NCBI GenBank assembly: GCA_029983625.1
Contig: JASBZF010000029.1
Coordinates: forward strand, 1 to 18,400
DNA length: 18,400 nt
DNA from: Pauljensenia sp.
Lineage (GTDB): Bacteria > Actinomycetota > Actinomycetes > Actinomycetales > Actinomycetaceae
Reading direction: 5' to 3'
Part shown: positions 13,922 through 18,400 of the stretch, piece by piece
Layout of the letters: each line of letters opens with the position of its first letter
How positions within the stretch are numbered: the first letter of the stretch is position 1
Program-made: the position numbers and the translations under genes
The notes under the pieces: generated by a model
What the model saw: the letters and a program-made list of their open reading frames with translations, nothing else
Databases searched by the model: none
What the model was told of the DNA's origin: nothing

Positions 13922-14905
13922 TTACCAGGAGGAAAGAAGAGAACGTGCTTGTTCTTCAAGAGCTCGAATCATCTGAGGAGAATCATTACCCCAAGGAATG
14001 TAATGGAAATCGCCACCTCCAGCTTTCACGAAAGTTTCGCGATTAAGCTGATCGATTTCTTCGAGTGTTTCCAAACAATCTGTCACAAAACCCGGACAGA
14101 TCACGTCCAGGCGAGATACTCCCTGAGTTCCTAATTCTGCAACCGTGTCAATCGTTGCTGGCCCCAGCCACTGTGCAGGACCGAATACCGATTGGAAAGT
14201 CGTCAGACATTCCTCTTCAGATAATCCAAGTCCTTGTCGTAAAGCCGCGGCGGTTTGCAGACATTCTGATCGGTAGGGGTCACCCGCTTCATCCATTGCA
14301 ACGGGAAGCGAATGGAAAGAACAGAGTAAACGCTCGCCCTCGTCAAAATGTGGGCGCCCCACGCGCGCCCAATGTGCCCTCACCGCATCTTCAAGCGCAT
14401 CGAGATATGCCGACGCCGTGGGGAAGGAAGACCCCAAACGAATCTGAGGATGCACGCGACGTGAGAGCAACCACTTAGCCACGGCATCGTTCACGGAAGC
14501 CACAGTTGAAGCTGAATACTGCGGATAGGCGGGCAGAATGGCGATTCTGTTCACTCCTTGAGCGCTCAGATCATCGAGAACATCACCAAGAGCAGGTTCT
14601 CCGTAGCGCATCGCAGGCACTACGCGGATACCGAGCTCATCGTGAAGAATTTGCGCTTGGCGTTTCGTGTAAAAGTCCAGTGGTGAACCTTGAGGCATCC
14701 ATACCGTCGCATATTTTTCAGCTGACGCCCTCGGGCGGACTCTGAGGATGATCCCTTCCAGGATCGGCCACCACAGAAAACGCGGAAGCTCAATCACTCG
14801 TCGATCCATAAGGAACTCACGCAGATAGCTGCGAACCTCCTTCACTTCCAAGGACTTCGGTGTCCCTAAGTTCACCAGGACCAGTGCGAGTTCATCGGCT
14901 TTCAC
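13922..14905 (-). CDS. hemH: Ferrochelatase, Enterobacteria-like type
   Basis: Inserts ferrous iron into a porphyrin. The product (327 residues from the GTG chosen here) begins KADELALVLVNLGTP. It has YLREFLMDRRVIELP, EKYATVWMPQGSPL, ILPAYPQYSASTV, the metal-site His198 in SFHSLP, TFQSVFG, and Glu279 in CPGFVTDCLETLEEI. These blocks follow E. coli HemH almost segment by segment. They are unlike the usual actinobacterial coproporphyrin ferrochelatase, so protoporphyrin is the likelier substrate. The GTG at 14905 is preferred over an ATG at 14980. TAGGCT lies 7 nt before it, the length then matches E. coli (320), and the longer version adds a 25-residue basic extension and has no ribosome binding site. 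It lies 110 bp downstream of the VaFE gene and converges on the transporter operon. No other heme gene is in view. Confidence 0.92.
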   Translation of the reverse strand: MKADELALVLVNLGTPKSLEVKEVRSYLREFLMDRRVIELPRFLWWPILEGIILRVRPRASAEKYATVWMPQGSPLDFYTKRQAQILHDELGIRVVPAMRYGEPALGDVLDDLSAQGVNRIAILPAYPQYSASTVASVNDAVAKWLLSRRVHPQIRLGSSFPTASAYLDALEDAVRAHWARVGRPHFDEGERLLCSFHSLPVAMDEAGDPYRSECLQTAAALRQGLGLSEEECLTTFQSVFGPAQWLGPATIDTVAELGTQGVSRLDVICPGFVTDCLETLEEIDQLNRETFVKAGGGDFHYIPWGNDSPQMIRALEEQARSLLSSW

Positions 14906-14912
14906 CTTTTCA

Positions 14913-14918
14913 AGCCTA
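14913..14918 (-). promoter_or_regulatory. Predicted leaderless -10 box of hemH
   Basis: TAGGCT on the minus strand fits TAnnnT and ends 7 nt before the in-frame GTG at 14905, the same geometry as cysS and thrC. It supports the shorter hemH start. Confidence 0.4.
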
Positions 14919-14964
14919 GACCTTAAAAGGGAGTGTGGGAATGGTGGAGAAGAAATCCGTTTGA

Positions 14965-14981
14965 AATGACACTCAGTCATT
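14965..14981. promoter_or_regulatory. Palindrome upstream of hemH
   Basis: AATGAC-ACTCA-GTCATT is a perfect 6-5-6 inverted repeat, about 60 bp before the preferred hemH GTG. It covers the alternative ATG. It may be an operator; the regulator is unknown. Confidence 0.35.
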
Positions 14982-15015
14982 AAATCTAATGCTCTGAAAT
15001 AACGCTTCTCTCACC

Positions 15016-17670
15016 TCACTTTCGCCCTCGAATACGCACAATACTGTGACCACAGATTCCACATATCATCAGTACTGCAGCAACAGGTATCACCGCAGCA
15101 GCACCACTGCCAGCATCAGCTAACTCGTGCGGGGGAACATCAAGAGGTGGAGGCGGAGCATCCACTCGGACAGTTTGTCCTTCGTCGTCAATATCTGCAT
15201 GAACTGCGATAAGACTCCCCTCAGAAAAAAGCTCTTCAAAAACCACAATTTCCCTTCCTGAAAGCACACGCGCATTGAAAGTAAAATCCACATCGACACA
15301 GCCACGAGGCTCCTCAGGAGTGAACTCACGTTCCCCACTCACCACCGATTCGCCTTCACGTAAAGGCGAATTCAAAAAGCGATCCATCAACACTCCCTTC
15401 AGTAAATACTGCACCCCCGGAGTTAAACCCTCGTAACACACCTCATCGCGAATACGCGCATGAGGTCCCGCCACAATCGAGGTATCACCTTCATCCCCAT
15501 CGCGCGCAGTGGTGGAGAGCTTTGGCGCCTCCCCTGTTGTCACGCTCTGCCCCTCATCATCAAGATCAGCGTGTGATGCGATAAGAACACCGTCGCGAGT
15601 CAGACGTTCAAAAACAACGCTTGTCCGACCTGCCAGCCGTGCGCCCTCGACGGAAAAATCCACATCAACACACCCTTGCGGCGCCTCGGCAACAAACTCC
15701 ACACTTCCCGTAACCGGCGCGCCCGCAGCGTCGAGTACCGGCTTTCCAGAATCACGATCCATCAGCATCCCTTCGAGCAGGTATGCAGCCCCGCCCTCGA
15801 GCCCGTCGAAGCACACATGATCACGAATATGCGCCATGCCCGCAGGGGCCAGTTCCTTGTCACCATCGGAAGCATCACTGGCAGTCGTTGACAGTTTTGG
15901 CTGCTCACCGGGCTTTGCCACGCGGAACTGCTCGCTGAGATCCTCAACGCTCGACTCAAAAGACCTCACGCGCGCATCTCCCTTGAAAGACGAGACGAAC
16001 ACGTAAGTTCCTTCCCTGCCCTCCACCTTAAAATCTGTAGAACCCACGCTCGGGTGGAATCCATTACGCGCCGGAAGCTCAACACTTGCAACAACTTGTG
16101 CACGATCCTTGTTCTCGTCACGGACCGGAATACCTTCTGGGAAGAAAAGGAGGCGCTGCGTCAGTGTCGGAACATCCGCCCCGAACCCCATACCTCCAGC
16201 AAAAGTGGGATGATCCGACGGGAAACCCGTGATGAAGAGATCATCGACAAGATACTCACCCGATTTCGTTGTGCGCGTTGTTAAGGACGAGTCGATCTCC
16301 ACCACAAAAGGAATCGAACTCGTCTCTTCTTCCAGAGCAAAAGAATCTGACCAATTCGCATGAACGAGGTCGCGCACCTTAACGCTCTCACCTCGATCAT
16401 CAAGACTGTGCGTCTGCGCCTCCTTGTTCACGCGCCACACCCATGTGAGGAAGCCCGGTTCCACCTGCTCCTCCAAAGCTGCCGAATACACGCCAGGACC
16501 GCGCGCGATGATCTGCACCGTCCCCACAGGCTTCGCTCCTTCAGGTACTTCCGCCCTCGTTTCAGGAAGCCGCTCCCCCAAGGCGTAGGCAGTCCCTTCA
16601 AAAACCACCGGAACCGGATTTCCGCCGATATTCATCCAAGTTCCTGACCCATAATGAGGATCGGCTTCGACAGTGAGGACATCTGAAGGCGGAGTATCCA
16701 CAACGCGCTTCGCTTCACCGACTGAGGAATGAGCAATCGGCTGAAAATCGAACTCGACACGCCAACTCGGCCCAGTGATTCGACGCTCCACGGGCTCGCC
16801 TGCTGGTCGATCTCCAATTGAAACGGTGTCTTGAACATTCGGGCTTGTGACGTAGCGTGTCAGCTGAGTTCGCGCCGGATCTGTGTAGACGATCAGCGCT
16901 TTCACGGGGCCGTTACCCGTTGATTTCCACGCAAGTGATACGGGTTCATCCGCAGTTGAGCCAGACCACGTGTTCAAGCCGGTAGCGGTGAACACTGCCG
17001 GACCTTCCAAGGTCACCTTCACCGCTCGTCCCGTGACCCACCCCTGCGCCGATAAGATTCCAATGCCTCGCACTTGCCCTTTACGTTCTCCGTCACCGAT
17101 CACTTCAGCGGAGGAATAGCGCACCGCTGCGAAGCGACGGGATTCTTCCACGTACTTTTGAGCGAGTGCATCCACATGGGGAATCTGCGTCTTTACCGCA
17201 TTCACCAGTTGACTCACTGAATGAGCGGGATCTCGACCTGTGTCGGGGGCTTCAAGATTCGCATGAATAAGGTAGGCGAGGGCGGCGCGGCTCGCAGCTT
17301 CCTGCTTGTCTTGGTATTCCATCAGTATCCACGCCAATTGTGCCGTGGTCGCATCGAGTTCGTCTGGTCCCCATTGAGCAGAGGTACTGAGCGTTGAGAG
17401 GGAAGCGGAGTGTTGAGGGTGTGGATCTGTGCGCCACATGTGCGTACACCAGGTTGGGTAGCGTTTGTCTGCATTCGCCGGCGCTTCGAAAGCGCCAAGC
17501 CACATGTCTTGCACTCCCCCTACGTTTCGCACGATGATGCCCGGTCCGTTCTCACGCGCGTGCGCAGGTGAGGACATTCCGATGAGCAGCCACATCAGGA
17601 AGCTGAAACATAGAGCGAGGGCGAGCATCCGACGCGATCTACGGTGAACGAAGTGGCAGGTAGAGGGCAT
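15016..17670 (-). CDS. Surface protein with two VaFE (T-Q ester bond) repeats
   Basis: Secreted, probably cell-surface protein of 884 residues. A basic N-terminus and hydrophobic core end at AHA (about residue 38). The next region (about 40-180, YPTWCTHMW, TAQLAWILM, RAALAYLIHANLE) resembles the N-terminal thioester-like domains of such proteins, but the bond-forming Gln is not evident. A long beta-rich middle part follows. Two VaFE repeats (about 591-712 and 716-836) show LSTTA/LSTTAR, LMDR, SVVFE/IVVFE and DDEGQSV/DDEGQTV, consistent with Thr-Gln ester bonds. Each repeat also has a Cys pair (620/667 and 745/790). The C-terminus has LADAG, a short hydrophobic segment and RIRGRK. The ATG at 17670 is chosen for its AAAGG at 7 nt; an ATG 13 codons upstream lacks one. 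Adhesion is inferred. Confidence 0.85.
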   Translation of the reverse strand: MPSTCHFVHRRSRRMLALALCFSFLMWLLIGMSSPAHARENGPGIIVRNVGGVQDMWLGAFEAPANADKRYPTWCTHMWRTDPHPQHSASLSTLSTSAQWGPDELDATTAQLAWILMEYQDKQEAASRAALAYLIHANLEAPDTGRDPAHSVSQLVNAVKTQIPHVDALAQKYVEESRRFAAVRYSSAEVIGDGERKGQVRGIGILSAQGWVTGRAVKVTLEGPAVFTATGLNTWSGSTADEPVSLAWKSTGNGPVKALIVYTDPARTQLTRYVTSPNVQDTVSIGDRPAGEPVERRITGPSWRVEFDFQPIAHSSVGEAKRVVDTPPSDVLTVEADPHYGSGTWMNIGGNPVPVVFEGTAYALGERLPETRAEVPEGAKPVGTVQIIARGPGVYSAALEEQVEPGFLTWVWRVNKEAQTHSLDDRGESVKVRDLVHANWSDSFALEEETSSIPFVVEIDSSLTTRTTKSGEYLVDDLFITGFPSDHPTFAGGMGFGADVPTLTQRLLFFPEGIPVRDENKDRAQVVASVELPARNGFHPSVGSTDFKVEGREGTYVFVSSFKGDARVRSFESSVEDLSEQFRVAKPGEQPKLSTTASDASDGDKELAPAGMAHIRDHVCFDGLEGGAAYLLEGMLMDRDSGKPVLDAAGAPVTGSVEFVAEAPQGCVDVDFSVEGARLAGRTSVVFERLTRDGVLIASHADLDDEGQSVTTGEAPKLSTTARDGDEGDTSIVAGPHARIRDEVCYEGLTPGVQYLLKGVLMDRFLNSPLREGESVVSGEREFTPEEPRGCVDVDFTFNARVLSGREIVVFEELFSEGSLIAVHADIDDEGQTVRVDAPPPPLDVPPHELADAGSGAAAVIPVAAVLMICGICGHSIVRIRGRK

Positions 17671-17754
17671 GGCGACGCCTTTCGACAGGGGGCTGAAGAT
17701 TTCGGGCATTCGGGTACACCGACATCATCTGCCCCGTAACGCTGGGGGATTTAT

Positions 17755-17775
17755 TGACGAGGGCGCCTCTCGTCA
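17755..17775. promoter_or_regulatory. Palindrome upstream of the VaFE gene
   Basis: TGACGAG and CTCGTCA are perfect 7-bp arms around GGCGCCT. It lies 85-105 bp before the surface-protein start and about 50 bp before the hypothetical gene on the other strand. Probably an operator or stem; the regulator is unknown. Confidence 0.4.
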
Positions 17776-17826
17776 TCACCATCGTGCATCAGTTCAGAAG
17801 AATCTGCCGAGATCTCCCCTGTAGCT

Positions 17827-18300
17827 GTGGATAACTCTGTGCAGGATACAAAAGAGCTGTGGCAAGTACGGCGCATTTTCAATGTCTGCCTTCGGTATTT
17901 TCCTTCGCTACTTACCTTCGGTGCCTGTCTTCAGTGTCTCTCTTCTGTGTCTGTCTTCGCTGTTTGCCTTGCTATCTCACGCTTCTCGTATCCTTTGCGC
18001 GAGAACATGAACACGAACGAGAACATGACACGGAGTAATGCCCGTATCCTCCTGTGGCCAGGATGCGCTTTGCTCGGGGTTGGCGTTTTGACGATGCTCT
18101 TTTACCTCAGCTGGGTAGCGAAGCGGATCAGGGATTCCTTCTTCGTCCTCTTGCATAACATCCTCACCTCAAGAGGACGAAGCTTCAAGGAAGCGCTGTA
18201 TGCACAGTTCATCACGCAGATCGCAAGCAAATACCTGAAAAACGCCGATAGCACGCCCTCGGCACCCCATCCCATTGAACGACACACTCACTCGCCTTAA
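17827..18300 (+). CDS. Hypothetical small membrane protein
   Basis: Not recognised. The open frame from a GTG gives 157 residues. Its first 60 or so codons cross a 13-bp degenerate tandem repeat whose unit is not a multiple of three, so that part may be noncoding. In-frame ATGs at 18007 and 18025 would give a product of about 91-97 residues. It would have one clear TM (CALLGVGVLTMLFYLSWVA), a basic cytoplasmic region (KRIRDSFF, SRGRSFKEALYAQF) and a His/Pro-rich tail. No start has a good ribosome binding site. It diverges from the VaFE gene. The downstream 100 bp hold no further gene but end in TTGACA, a possible -35 box of something beyond the window. Confidence 0.3.
   Translation: MDNSVQDTKELWQVRRIFNVCLRYFPSLLTFGACLQCLSSVSVFAVCLAISRFSYPLRENMNTNENMTRSNARILLWPGCALLGVGVLTMLFYLSWVAKRIRDSFFVLLHNILTSRGRSFKEALYAQFITQIASKYLKNADSTPSAPHPIERHTHSP
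17887..17977. repeat. Degenerate 13-bp tandem repeat, about 7 units
   Basis: Six consecutive 13-bp units (17887-17964) align without gaps to a consensus near tgtcttcggtgtc, and a seventh partial unit follows. Examples are tgccttcggtatt, taccttcggtgcc, tgtcttcagtgtc and tgtcttcgctgtt. Strongly pyrimidine-rich on the plus strand. Function unknown. Confidence 0.75.
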
Positions 18301-18400
18301 AGCCTGAGTCAGTCACTCCCACAGCAGATCTTTGAGGCGCAATTACAGCACAAACAACTCATGATTTTCAGCATTCGCACTCATCCACCCACTTTGACAA

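Noticed and set aside
15016..17670. Classical Cys-Gln thioester adhesin domain at the N-terminus of the surface protein
   Set aside because: Cys75 is present, but the only Gln in a suitable context is 36 residues away and the usual Q-x-A-I-W segment reads ALAYLIH, so the bond is not supported.
17826..17834. Perfect DnaA box (TTATCCACA on the minus strand)
   Set aside because: It is single, with no companion boxes, no AT-rich unwinding region and no dnaA or dnaN nearby, so there is no case for an origin.
1..18400. CRISPR arrays, insertion sequences, prophage or integrase genes
   Set aside because: No regularly spaced repeats of suitable length, no transposase or integrase motifs and no terminal inverted repeats were seen.

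Overview
The window looks like the chromosome of a moderately GC-rich actinobacterium, most likely of the Actinomycetaceae type (Actinomyces, Schaalia and relatives). The evidence is an Lsr2 nucleoid protein, a CarD RNA polymerase regulator of mycobacterial type, the MEP isoprenoid genes ispD and ispF, an anchored-repeat metal-type ABC transporter and a surface protein with VaFE (T-Q ester bond) repeats. I cannot name a species.

Layout. A tRNA with a CAT anticodon (88-164, minus) is followed by cysS and thrC on the minus strand, with ispF reading away from thrC. An MFS transporter of the UMF1/Atg22-like type converges on ispF. Next come ispD and carD, overlapping by 4 bp as carD-ispD, then gpmA and lsr2. 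All of these except ispF are on the minus strand. This is core metabolism and housekeeping: Cys-tRNA synthesis, threonine synthesis, MEP-pathway isoprenoids, glycolysis and chromatin. carD, ispD, ispF and cysS commonly sit together in actinobacteria. Here that group is opened by the MFS gene and thrC, and ispF is inverted.

From 8879 the window becomes accessory. A MarR-family regulator is followed, after a repeat-bearing gap, by a four-gene plus-strand operon (9628-13795). It encodes a ZnuA-like lipoprotein carrying an extra inserted domain, a signal-peptide and single-TM protein carrying the same domain, an ABC ATPase and an ABC-3 permease. The genes overlap by 4 bp or lie about 20 bp apart, so they are almost certainly one transcript. 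A perfect palindrome covers the predicted -10 box of the operon. The operon ends in a 14-codon reading frame that overlaps the permease stop and may be a remnant. On the opposite strand lie hemH, of the Enterobacteria-like type rather than the usual actinobacterial coproporphyrin type, and a large surface protein with two VaFE repeats and a degenerate sorting signal. A small hypothetical membrane protein and a 13-bp tandem repeat close the window.

Most notable: (1) the domain inserted into the solute-binding protein appears circularly permuted relative to the copy in the neighbouring anchored protein, and it sits where ZnuA has its histidine-rich loop; (2) cysS, thrC, ispF and hemH each have a TAnnnT hexamer 6-7 nt before the start codon, the signature of leaderless mRNAs; (3) each VaFE repeat carries its own cysteine pair, and the surface protein ends in LADAG where LAxTG is expected. 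All family assignments are from motifs read by eye; no database search was run.
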